Of a stretch of DNA of 64,000 bases, positions 26,129 to 33,203 are shown in pieces. The DNA is from Nevskia ramosa DSM 11499 (GTDB taxonomy: Bacteria > Pseudomonadota > Gammaproteobacteria > Nevskiales > Nevskiaceae): the NCBI RefSeq assembly GCF_000420645.1, contig NZ_ATVI01000007.1, positions 248,001-312,000 of the forward strand, written 5' to 3'. The position numbers and the translations under genes were made by a program. The notes beneath the pieces were generated by a model. It saw only the letters and a program-made list of their open reading frames with translations, had not been told where the DNA came from and made no database searches. Each line of letters starts with the position of its first letter. Within the stretch, counting starts at the first letter, position 1.

Positions 26129-26851
26129 TCAGCCGGGCACGGTCTTGCGAATCAGGCCGGCGTCGTCAATCTGCAGGTACTCGCAAAGCTCCGGCCGCCA
26201 GTCCGCCAGCACCAGGCGTTCGACTTGGCGACCGTCGATATCCAGCACATGCACGGTGGGCCGATGGGTGTGGCCGTGGATGATCCGGGCCACGCCATGC
26301 TCGGCGAAGGCGTTGCGGATCGCATCAGCATTGACGTCGAGAATCGCCGCCGGCTTGTTGCGCGTGCCATCACCCCGCGCCTGGCCCGCGACTTTCTGAC
26401 GCCAGGCGCGCGGCAGACGGCGGTAGACGAACTGGGCCACCGGGTTGCGCGAGAAACGGCGCCAGCGCTGATACGGGAGATCGTCTGTGCACCAGATGTC
26501 GCCATGGCTCAGCAGGGTCGGCTCGCCGGCCAGCTTGACGATGATCGGATCGGCCAGCAGTTCGAGCCCGGCCGCTTTCGCGAACGCGGCGCCGAGCATG
26601 AAATCGCGATTGCCATGCTGGTAGCAAACCCGGACGCCGCTATCGCGCAGCGCGCGCAGTGCCTGGGCTTCCGGACGGTAATCGGCCAGACCTTCGGCAT
26701 CGCCGATCCAGACCTCGAACAGATCACCGAGGATGTAGACCGCTTCTGCCTTGCGAGCCGGACCGGCAAGAAAGCTTAGAAAGCGTTCGCGGAGTGGCGA
26801 CGGCGTGTTCGGCAGGTGCAGGTCCGACAACAGCAAAGTCGAACGACTCAC
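26129..26851 (-). CDS. lpxH: UDP-2,3-diacylglucosamine diphosphatase
   Basis: 240 aa from a GTG at 26851, chosen because GTG-A overlaps the dusA stop and the product then begins directly with the metallophosphatase fold (STLLLSDLHL). Calcineurin-like motifs in order: SDLHL (9-13), GDLFEVWIGD, GNRDFM, HGD and HGHTHRP. The enzyme hydrolyses UDP-2,3-diacylglucosamine to lipid X in lipid A synthesis at the inner membrane, using two Mn ions. Coupled to dusA. Confidence 0.95.
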   Translation of the reverse strand: MSRSTLLLSDLHLPNTPSPLRERFLSFLAGPARKAEAVYILGDLFEVWIGDAEGLADYRPEAQALRALRDSGVRVCYQHGNRDFMLGAAFAKAAGLELLADPIIVKLAGEPTLLSHGDIWCTDDLPYQRWRRFSRNPVAQFVYRRLPRAWRQKVAGQARGDGTRNKPAAILDVNADAIRNAFAEHGVARIIHGHTHRPTVHVLDIDGRQVERLVLADWRPELCEYLQIDDAGLIRKTVPG

Positions 26852-27903
26852 GCGGCCGCGCGATTTCCGACGTTGGCTGCGGCCCGTTCCACTTCGGCAA
26901 GCGCCGCTTCGATGGTGTCCCAATCCGGTTCGCGGCTGGCGTCATGCTCGCTGAGCACGCGCCGGAACTGCTTGCCACCCGGCTGGTTGCGATAAAGGCC
27001 GAGCATGTGCCGGGTGATATGCGGCAGGCTGTTGCCGGCTTCCAGTTCGGCGTGGATGTAGTCGTACATCGCATCGACCACTTCGACTCGGGTCGGCGCC
27101 GGCCGAGTGTCGCCAAACAGCTTCGAATCGACTTCGGCAAGCCGGTACGGATTTTCGTAAACCTCGCGGCCGAGCATCACGCCATCCACCTGCTTCAGAT
27201 GGGCGAGGCATTCATCCATCGTGTGGATGCCGCCATTGATGACGATGGTCAGCGATGGGAATTCCTGCTTCAGACGGTAGACCGTGTCGTAACGCAGCGG
27301 CGGAATCTCGCGGTTTTCCTTCGGGCTCAGGCCGCTCAGCCAAGCCTTGCGGGCGTGTACGATGAAGGTCGTACAGCCGATTTCGGCGATCGGCTCGATG
27401 AAATCGCGCAGGAAGGTGTAGTCCTCGCTGTAGTCGACACCGATGCGGCACTTCACCGTCACCGGAAGGCCGCTGGCCTTCTTCATCGCCAGCACACCGG
27501 CGGCGACCTGCTTCGGGCCCATCATCAGGCAGGCGCCGAAACCGCCGTCCTGCACACGATCGGACGGGCAGCCGCAGTTCAGATTCAGTTCGTCGTAACC
27601 GTATTCCGCGCCCAGTTCGGCGGCATTGGCGAGCAAAGGCACATCGCTGCCGCCGATCTGCAGAGCAACCGGATGCTCGGCCTTGTCGAAGCGCAGATGG
27701 CGCGGCACGTCGCCGTGGCGCAGCGCGCCAGTGGTGACCATCTCGGTGTACATCCGGGTGTGACGGGTCAACTGGCGATGGAAGAACCGGCAGTGCCGAT
27801 CCGTCCAATCCATCATCGGCGCCACGCAGAAACGCCATGGGTTGTGCGAGCCGGCGGGGCTTGCGGATTCCGTCGTCGGGGCGGCGGCGCTGGACAGGTC
27901 CAT
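26848..27903 (-). CDS. dusA: tRNA-dihydrouridine(20/20a) synthase
   Basis: 351 aa from the ATG at 27903 with AAGGA upstream. FMN-dependent TIM barrel reducing uridines 20/20a of tRNA. Motifs: CVAPMMDWTDRHCR at the N-terminus, LNLNCGCPSDRVQDGGFGAC with the catalytic cysteine region, KCRIGVD, HARKAWLSGLSPKENR (a DusA-specific stretch) and NGGIHTMDE, VMLGREVYENP. A longer in-frame extension to 28158 lacks a ribosome site and looks non-coding. Its stop overlaps the lpxH GTG. Confidence 0.95.
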   Translation of the reverse strand: MDLSSAAAPTTESASPAGSHNPWRFCVAPMMDWTDRHCRFFHRQLTRHTRMYTEMVTTGALRHGDVPRHLRFDKAEHPVALQIGGSDVPLLANAAELGAEYGYDELNLNCGCPSDRVQDGGFGACLMMGPKQVAAGVLAMKKASGLPVTVKCRIGVDYSEDYTFLRDFIEPIAEIGCTTFIVHARKAWLSGLSPKENREIPPLRYDTVYRLKQEFPSLTIVINGGIHTMDECLAHLKQVDGVMLGREVYENPYRLAEVDSKLFGDTRPAPTRVEVVDAMYDYIHAELEAGNSLPHITRHMLGLYRNQPGGKQFRRVLSEHDASREPDWDTIEAALAEVERAAANVGNRAAA

Positions 27904-28316
27904 CCTGATTCCTTGTAGGTCGCGGCGCAGCCTTGGCTTGCCGGATTGGAAGCCGGACGCCTGGTGGAGCGTTCCGGGTGCTGCAGTGTCTCGGATCGTT
28001 TGAACCGCTAGCTTGGCTGTGAGGCCAGATTCGCCGTGAAAGTTCCGGAAAAACAGGTAAAAACCGGGACTAATCAAGCACAAGGATAAAGACTTAGGCC
28101 CCTCGCCGTACACCGGGTGCCGGTGAAGGCCTGAGCGCTGCGGCACATTTGGCTGCAAATGGCGCGCCAGCTAGCCGTTTGCTTTCAGGATTCCGGGGGT
28201 CGCTCGCGGCGACGGCATCGCTCGTAGAATCCCGCCATTCCGAGCCCGAACCGAATGACCGAAGCCCTCCTCCTGCTGTCGCCTCGCGAGCCCGCGAACG
28301 CCGAGCCAAACCCGCG
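27904..28316. other. Divergent intergenic region upstream of dusA
   Basis: 413 bp between dusA (minus) and a small HTH-like gene (plus). Long open frames cross it, but none has a ribosome site or recognisable product. I see no promoter pair or repeat that I would defend. Confidence 0.4.
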
Positions 28317-28607
28317 ATGACCGGAACGAGTGATTACTCCGGCTGGCTTTCGATGCGTGAACTCGACGAAGCGGCTGGCCTGCCGAAGGGTTCGGCGTTC
28401 CGCGCATTCAAGGCGCTGGCCGGCGATCTGGCTGAGGGGATCGACTACGTGGTGCTCGATCACCGTACGACAGAAGGCCTTGCGGCAAGCATGACCGTGC
28501 AGGGACGGCTGTATCGCAGCTCGATCGCACCGGTGCTGCTGTCGGCAACGACGGCCGCGCGGGTCCAGTCGATGATGATGACGCCGCCCGGCCCGGACGT
28601 TCGGTAA
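28317..28607 (+). CDS. Small hypothetical protein with a helix-turn-helix-like N-terminus
   Basis: 96 aa, not recognised with certainty. The N-terminal segment SMRELDEAAGLPKGSAFRAF reads like a helix-turn-helix in which LPKGSAFRAFK would be the recognition helix. A beta-like stretch (GIDYVVLDHRTT ... RLYRSSIAPVLLS) and a short tail follow. The ATG at 28317 is the one before the conserved-looking part; no strong ribosome site precedes it. It could be a small DNA-binding regulator. It lies upstream of the TGTTTACA tandem sites. Confidence 0.5.
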   Translation: MTGTSDYSGWLSMRELDEAAGLPKGSAFRAFKALAGDLAEGIDYVVLDHRTTEGLAASMTVQGRLYRSSIAPVLLSATTAARVQSMMMTPPGPDVR

Positions 28608-28610
28608 TTA

Positions 28611-28628
28611 TGTTTACAGTTGTTTACA
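28611..28628 (+). promoter_or_regulatory. Tandem TGTTTACA sites upstream of the SCP2 gene
   Basis: TGTTTACA occurs at 28611-28618 and again at 28621-28628, a 10-bp period, so both copies face the same side of the helix. They end 49 bp before the SCP2 start. A direct-repeat operator or an upstream promoter element fits; the binding protein is unknown. Confidence 0.4.
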
Positions 28629-28677
28629 TCACGGCAGCGGCCCGAGTAGGATGCGGCTCCCTTTAAGGAGCACCCCC

Positions 28678-28995
28678 ATGAGCGCCATCGACTTCCTGAA
28701 GAAACTCCCCGCCGCGTTTGATGCCAGCGCCGCCGCCGGCACCGATGCCGTCGTCCAGTTCGCGATCTCGTCGCCGGCCTACCTGACCATCAAGGGCGGC
28801 AGCTGCTCGCTCGACCAGGGCACGGCCGCCAACGCCGATGTCACCCTGACGATGGACGACGACGATCTCGTCTCGCTGCTGAAGGGCGACCTGAACGGCA
28901 TGACCGCGTTCATGACCGGCAAGCTGCAGCTCGACGGCGACATGATGCTGGCGCAGCGCATGACAAGCTTCTTCGACGCCTCGAAGCTTGGCTGA
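28678..28995 (+). CDS. SCP2 sterol-binding domain protein
   Basis: 105 aa from the ATG at 28678 with AGGAG 7 nt upstream. The whole protein is one SCP2-like domain: VVQFAISSPAYLTIKGG, ADVTLTMDDDDLVSLLKGDL and FMTGKLQLDGDMMLAQRMTSFF, the last being the family's hallmark end. SCP2 proteins bind hydrophobic ligands such as acyl chains or sterols in the cytoplasm. Its mRNA ends in a strong terminator that lies inside the next gene's reading frame. Confidence 0.9.
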   Translation: MSAIDFLKKLPAAFDASAAAGTDAVVQFAISSPAYLTIKGGSCSLDQGTAANADVTLTMDDDDLVSLLKGDLNGMTAFMTGKLQLDGDMMLAQRMTSFFDASKLG

Positions 28996-29734
28996 TCGGC
29001 CGCCGCCGAGCACGAAGACCCCGGACCGCGAGGCCCGGGGTCCTTTTTTTGAGCGGGCTTTTGCGCTCGAAACACAAGTCGAACGCGGCAACGAGTATCT
29101 GTGCCTGCGCGCCTTGCATCGCCCGCAATACGGCGCGATCCACGCCGACTGGCTGACCGCCGATGTCAGCCGCCGCATCGGCGCCGGCCGCAAGCAGGCA
29201 CTTGGCAAGGCGATCGGCCTGCACAAGCCGCGCAAGCCGGAAGACGGCCTGCTGCATGTGCTCGATGCCACCGCCGGCCTGGGCCGCGATGCCTATCTGA
29301 TGGCCGCACTCGGCGCTCGCGTGACGCTGGTCGAACGCAATCCGACAGTCTGCGCGCTGCTCCGCGACGCCCTCGCCCGCGTGCTCGCCACGTCGGCGAC
29401 GCAGGCGATCGGCGAACGCATCGCGATCATCGAAGCCGATGCTTGCGCGTTCATGGCGCTGGCGGAGAATCGCGCGGCGTTCGACGTCGTCCATCTCGAT
29501 CCGATGTACCCGGACGATGGCAAGGCGGCGCTGCCGTCGAAGGAAATGCAGATCCTGCGTGATCTCACCGGTGGCGATGCCGATGCCGACGAACTGCTGG
29601 CGCCGGCACTGCTGGCCGCGCGTCATCGAGTGGTGGTCAAGCGGCCGTCGAAGGCGCCGCCACTGGCCGGGGTCGAACCTTCGTTGCGATTCGAAGGCAC
29701 GCAACTCCGCTTCGATGTCTATCTGCGTAATTAA
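28988..29734 (+). CDS. rsmJ: 16S rRNA (guanine1516-N2)-methyltransferase
   Basis: 248 aa if read from the TTG at 28988. Family motifs: DATAGLGRDAYLMAALG (SAM-binding), VERNPTVCALLRDALAR, VHLDPMYPDDGKAAL (catalytic DPMxP region) and VVVKRPSKAPPL. It modifies G1516 of 16S rRNA. The N-terminus is a problem: no ATG or GTG lies in frame before the conserved LETQVERGNEYLCLR. The TTG overlaps the SCP2 stop, and the SCP2 terminator (29017-29050) would be codons 10-21. Possible: TTG with read-through control, or a rare CTG start farther in. Its stop overlaps the convergent thioredoxin-like gene by 3 bp. Confidence 0.85.
   Translation: MADRPPPSTKTPDREARGPFFERAFALETQVERGNEYLCLRALHRPQYGAIHADWLTADVSRRIGAGRKQALGKAIGLHKPRKPEDGLLHVLDATAGLGRDAYLMAALGARVTLVERNPTVCALLRDALARVLATSATQAIGERIAIIEADACAFMALAENRAAFDVVHLDPMYPDDGKAALPSKEMQILRDLTGGDADADELLAPALLAARHRVVVKRPSKAPPLAGVEPSLRFEGTQLRFDVYLRN
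29017..29050 (+). terminator. Intrinsic terminator after the SCP2 gene, inside the rsmJ frame
   Basis: GACCCCGG (29017-29024) pairs with CCGGGGTC (29035-29042), followed by CTTTTTTT (29043-29050). Strong stem and a seven-T run: a convincing Rho-independent terminator, 21 bp after the SCP2 stop. Confidence 0.85.
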
Positions 29735-30171
29735 TGCTTCAGGGCAGCGGCAAACGCGGCGGGATCAAAAGTGATCGGCAGCTTGCGCAGCAAGGCGCCA
29801 TCGCCGTCGAGCACCAGCAGGCTCGGAAAGCTGCTGACGTCGTATTTGGCCATGAAGGCCGGCGCTTCGGCGGATTCATAGTCGATGCCGCTGAGCACAT
29901 AGCCGGCGTTGATCGCAGCCTTGACGGCGGGATCGCTGAACACCTCGGTGTGCAGGCGGCGGCAGGTCGGGCACCAGATCGCGGAGAAATCAGCCAGCAC
30001 CGGTTTGCCCGCAGCCTTGGCTTGAACCAGCGCTGCCGCCAGCGGTCGAAACTGCAGTTCAGTCGCCGCCATCGCTGCCATGCCGCGACGGGTCTGGACT
30101 TCGACATAGCCGAAGTACAGCGCCACCGGCACCAGTGCATACGCTCCGTAACGCAGCCATTTGCGATTCAT
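29731..30171 (-). CDS. Membrane-anchored thioredoxin-fold protein
   Basis: 146 aa from the ATG at 30171 (GAGG 6 nt upstream). N-terminal hydrophobic anchor (YGAYALVPVALYFGYVEV), then a thioredoxin domain facing the periplasm with the redox motif CPTC in SAIWCPTCRRLHTEVF and the cis-proline SSFPSLLVL. The closest design is the thioredoxin-like C-terminal part of DsbD or single-domain reductases. Likely a periplasmic thiol reductase or oxidase. Divergent from sixA. Confidence 0.85.
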   Translation of the reverse strand: MNRKWLRYGAYALVPVALYFGYVEVQTRRGMAAMAATELQFRPLAAALVQAKAAGKPVLADFSAIWCPTCRRLHTEVFSDPAVKAAINAGYVLSGIDYESAEAPAFMAKYDVSSFPSLLVLDGDGALLRKLPITFDPAAFAAALKH

Positions 30172-30229
30172 CTGCAGCCTCACTCCTGTTTCCGAAAGCG
30201 GTCATCCGCTTCCGGTACTCTCCGCGCCC

Positions 30230-30733
30230 ATGAAACGCCTGATCCTGATCCGCCACGCCAAATCGAGCTGGGATTATCCGATGCTCGCCGATTTCGATCG
30301 CCCGCTGAATCCTCGCGGCCGACGTGACGCGCCGATCATGGCGCTGCGGCTGCAAGGCCTGCTGACACCTCCGTTCCGGATGATTGCCAGCCCTGCCGTC
30401 CGGGCGCTGACCACGGCCCAGTTGTTCGCTGAAACCTTCGAGCTGCCGGAAGCGCAGATCAGCATCGAGAAACGCATCTACGACGCCACACCGGGCACCT
30501 TGCTGCACCTGATCAACACGCTGGACGAGGCCGATGATCAGGTGCTGATGTTCGGCCACAATCCGGGCTTCACCGATGTCGCCCGCCTGCTCGTCGACGG
30601 CCCGCTGCCGTTCATCGAACTGCCGACTTGCGGTGTCGTCATCCTCGGCTTCGAGGAGGAGCGCTGGCAGGACATCGTACCCGGCAGCGCCCAGGTGCTG
30701 GCCTTCCACTACGCCAAGGAAGGCCAGCAGTAG
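30230..30733 (+). CDS. sixA: Phosphohistidine phosphatase SixA family
   Basis: 167 aa from the ATG at 30230. Histidine-phosphatase signature LILIRHAKSSWDYP near the N-terminus, an arginine in the second block (RMIASPAVRALTTAQ) and the second catalytic histidine in MFGHNPGFTDVAR. SixA dephosphorylates phosphohistidine on HPt domains and on PTS-Ntr proteins. Standing alone; convergent with the Usp-like gene. Confidence 0.9.
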   Translation: MKRLILIRHAKSSWDYPMLADFDRPLNPRGRRDAPIMALRLQGLLTPPFRMIASPAVRALTTAQLFAETFELPEAQISIEKRIYDATPGTLLHLINTLDEADDQVLMFGHNPGFTDVARLLVDGPLPFIELPTCGVVILGFEEERWQDIVPGSAQVLAFHYAKEGQQ

Positions 30734-30738
30734 AACGC

Positions 30739-30766
30739 CGGCAAGCGCCCAGCGGGCGTCTTGCCG
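30739..30766. terminator. Hairpin between convergent genes sixA and usp
   Basis: CGGCAAG-CGCCC (30739-30750), 3-nt loop, GGGCG-T-CTTGCCG (30754-30766): a 12-bp stem with one bulged T. It has no T-run on either side. It sits 6 bp after the sixA stop and 13 bp beyond the usp stop, so it may protect both transcript ends or act as a factor-assisted bidirectional terminator. Confidence 0.4.
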
Positions 30767-30778
30767 ATAGCACCGAAT

Positions 30779-31774
30779 TCACGCAGGGACGAAATCCGAC
30801 GACCAGTCAGCCGCCAGCCATGAGCGGCGTGGTTGAGCAATCTCGCGGCGCGCCACGATGAGCCCTGGCTGAATCGGCTTCTTCTCCAGCGGCAACCGAG
30901 CATTCGGCGGCGGCAGCAGATCGTTCTCTTGCTTGAAGCGCGGCGGCACGCAGATCAGCAGGCAGGGGCTCTCACGCAGTGCCGAGGTGAACGAGGAGAG
31001 CAGCAGGCGCTTGCGCACTGCCGTATCGCGATCGACCACCAGGGTCTGGGCCCGGCTCTGCCGCAGCAGCTTCGCCAAGGTGCGCTGGGTCTGGCCGGTG
31101 CCGATCTGGACCCGAACTCGCACATCGTCGCCCACGCGAGCGGCGATATCTTCGAGACGCTGGATCGCGGCAGGCTCGGCCAGCGGGCGCTCGGAGTACA
31201 GCGCTTCCAGCATCAGACCTTCGCTGACCTCGGGCAACACGAACAGCAGATGCAGTTCGGCGTCGCGCTGACGTGCCAGGGACGCGGCTTCACGCACGTG
31301 GTCCAGACGCGTTTCGTCGCCGGTGATCCAGCAGGCGACGCGGCCGCCGGTTTTCGGCAGTTCGGGCACCGCGTAAGTGTCCGGCAGCATGGTCAGCATC
31401 GGTGTGGTGACGTGGCGCAGCACCTCGGTGCGCAAGGAACTGTGAAACGGGCGCGGCAGATAGGTGCGCACGCTGGGCGGCATCACCAGCATCGACTCCG
31501 GATGCTGGCTGCAGAACTCGGCGATGCCGGCTGCCGTGGAGCCGCTGAGCAGTTGCCGATCGCTGTGCGGATAGTGAGCGGACTCGGCAAAGAACGAATC
31601 CAGCGAGCGTGATGCCTGCGCTTGCGCGCCGCGGCCATGGACGTGCAGCAAGGTTAGCTTGGCCTGCAGCGAATCGACCCATTGCGCCACCATCGGAATG
31701 GCGGCGTGGCAGGCCTCGGAAAAATTGGTGGCGAAGATCAGATGCGGATTCGCGGTCTGGGACATGGGGGACAT
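30779..31774 (-). CDS. Tandem universal-stress-protein-like protein
   Basis: 331 aa; start at the ATG preceded by AGGAG (5 nt). Two Usp-like alpha/beta halves: the first from HLIFATNFSEACHAAIPMVA to about 130, the second from GGRVACWITGDETRLDHVRE to LLICVPP near 280, followed by a polar Pro/Lys-rich tail. The G-x2-G-x9-G(S/T) ATP-binding loop of UspFG-type proteins is not evident in either half. A stress-adaptation role is family-based. The bestrophin gene lies 55 bp upstream, probably in the same operon. Confidence 0.75.
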   Translation of the reverse strand: MSPMSQTANPHLIFATNFSEACHAAIPMVAQWVDSLQAKLTLLHVHGRGAQAQASRSLDSFFAESAHYPHSDRQLLSGSTAAGIAEFCSQHPESMLVMPPSVRTYLPRPFHSSLRTEVLRHVTTPMLTMLPDTYAVPELPKTGGRVACWITGDETRLDHVREAASLARQRDAELHLLFVLPEVSEGLMLEALYSERPLAEPAAIQRLEDIAARVGDDVRVRVQIGTGQTQRTLAKLLRQSRAQTLVVDRDTAVRKRLLLSSFTSALRESPCLLICVPPRFKQENDLLPPPNARLPLEKKPIQPGLIVARREIAQPRRSWLAADWSSDFVPA

Positions 31775-31829
31775 GGCAGCTCCTGGGCAGACTTGATGGG
31801 GGGATTGAGGGGATGGGAAAGAGGCGGCG

Positions 31830-32738
31830 TCAGTAGACGAAGCCGTCGATGGCGCGGACTTCGGGCAGCGCCTTGCGCTGGTCGAGCATTTCGCGGAGCG
31901 TCAGTTCGATACCGCGTGACAGCGCGGTCATCGGCGTGTCGTTGACGGTGTTTTCAAACGGATCTTCGATCGCGCCGCTGGCGGTATCGATGGCGATCAA
32001 GGTGAAGCTGATCAGGGCCGAGGCGACCGGCGTGAAGATGCCCAGACCGGACACCAGCGCCAGCGGCACCAGCCAGCAATAAGCGTCGACCAGCACCCGC
32101 GGCAGCGAACTGAACTGGCGCGGCAGCGGCGTGTTCTTGATCCGCTCGCAGGAGCCCTGGATGTTGGCCAGCGTGGTCAGACTGGTGTCGAGCGAGCTCC
32201 AGCGCAGGCTGTCGAGCATGCCCAGCTCACGCGCCTGCTGAAGCTGCTCGGCCATGCGCAGGGTCAACGCATTGGGAACGTTGCCGTAGCCGCGCAACGC
32301 ATCGGTCTGCGCACGGCCGAGCACGCCGGCCAGTTCGGGAAACGGATTCTGCTTGCGCAGATGGCAGCGCAAGGCATGAACGAAGGCGATCTGATGCACG
32401 ACGATGTCGTTGCGCAAGTCAACCTGCTGCGGGTTGGAGTCATCGACATCGAGCGCGGTCAGCACCTGACGGGACAGCGCCCGCGAGGTATTGACCAGCT
32501 GGCCCCAGAGCTGGCGCGCTTCCCACCAGCGGCCGTAAGCCGCGTTGGCGCGAAAGGCCAGGAAGATGGTCAGCGCCGAACCGAGCGTGCCGAGCGGCAG
32601 CGCATCGAGCGACAGCCAGTGCCAGTCGCCGAACACGTACAGTGCCGCCACTGCGCAGTCGAAGGCCACCAACACCAGCAGGCGCTTGTAGGTTCGCGGC
32701 CAGAGCCGCTGAAGAGGAATGCTGTCTCGAAGAATCAT
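31830..32738 (-). CDS. Bestrophin family anion channel
   Basis: 302 aa. The bestrophin (UPF0187) N-terminal stretch has LGSALTIFLAFRANAAYGRWWEAR, with the neck/pore region residues, then RQVLTALD, HQIAFVHALRCHLRK, and the C-terminal IEDPFENTVNDTPMTALSR, which is the conserved acidic cluster of bacterial bestrophins. It forms a pentameric inner-membrane channel. Co-oriented with the Usp-like gene 55 bp downstream. Confidence 0.93.
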   Translation of the reverse strand: MILRDSIPLQRLWPRTYKRLLVLVAFDCAVAALYVFGDWHWLSLDALPLGTLGSALTIFLAFRANAAYGRWWEARQLWGQLVNTSRALSRQVLTALDVDDSNPQQVDLRNDIVVHQIAFVHALRCHLRKQNPFPELAGVLGRAQTDALRGYGNVPNALTLRMAEQLQQARELGMLDSLRWSSLDTSLTTLANIQGSCERIKNTPLPRQFSSLPRVLVDAYCWLVPLALVSGLGIFTPVASALISFTLIAIDTASGAIEDPFENTVNDTPMTALSRGIELTLREMLDQRKALPEVRAIDGFVY

Positions 32739-33203
32739 GGGTGCACCCGAAGAAATCGTGGTGCCATTACAGGCCGAGGCGGCTCGCCTGTCTGCTATCG
32801 AAACGGCATCCGTTGTCCGCTCTGAATCGGCCGGAAGATGCAGCGGAGCTATCTTTCGATAGGTTTCGGAACCTCGTGATTCAAAGCCGATCTGAGCTTG
32901 AATCCACTAGGGTCTGTTGCCATTGCTTTGGTCTCTACGGCGGAGGTCGTTTTTGCCCAGTGCAACGAACAAGGAGCGGGCAATGGCCGACCCATTGGCG
33001 CGACGAGTAAGGCAGCAATGGGCCCAGTAAACTTTATTGGCGATCCCGCCCAGAAGGGTTGCGGCCAAAAAGCCGCCGGGACTTCGTTGCGAACCTTGAC
33101 CATAGTTGGCTATGGCCTGCGGTTCGCGCCTCGCCCGGCGGCTTTTTGACCGGCAACGCAGCGACCAAAGTAATGTCAACAGACCCTATCCAAGAGTCAT
33201 CGC
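32739..33203. other. Intergenic region carrying a MITE
   Basis: 465 bp upstream of both the bestrophin gene (minus) and the PAS kinase (plus). 32910-33186 is a miniature inverted-repeat element (listed separately). The first 170 bp hold no gene; a promoter for the bestrophin gene is expected there but not resolved. Confidence 0.6.
32910..33186. mobile_element. Miniature inverted-repeat transposable element (MITE), 277 bp
   Basis: Terminal inverted repeats of 27 bp (32910-32936 and 33160-33186) match at 24 of 27 positions and both begin GGGTCTGTTG. Each end is flanked by TA (32908-32909 and 33187-33188), consistent with a TA target duplication as made by IS630/Tc1-type transposases. No transposase is encoded. 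Inside are further dyads, including AAAAAGCCGCCGGG (about 33069-33082) with its complement CCCGGCGGCTTTTT (about 33134-33147). It ends 17 bp before the kinase start. Small open frames inside it are not real genes in my view. Confidence 0.8.

Noticed and set aside
32907-33179. Open frames within the MITE
   Set aside because: They span the terminal repeats and internal dyads; typical spurious frames in MITEs.
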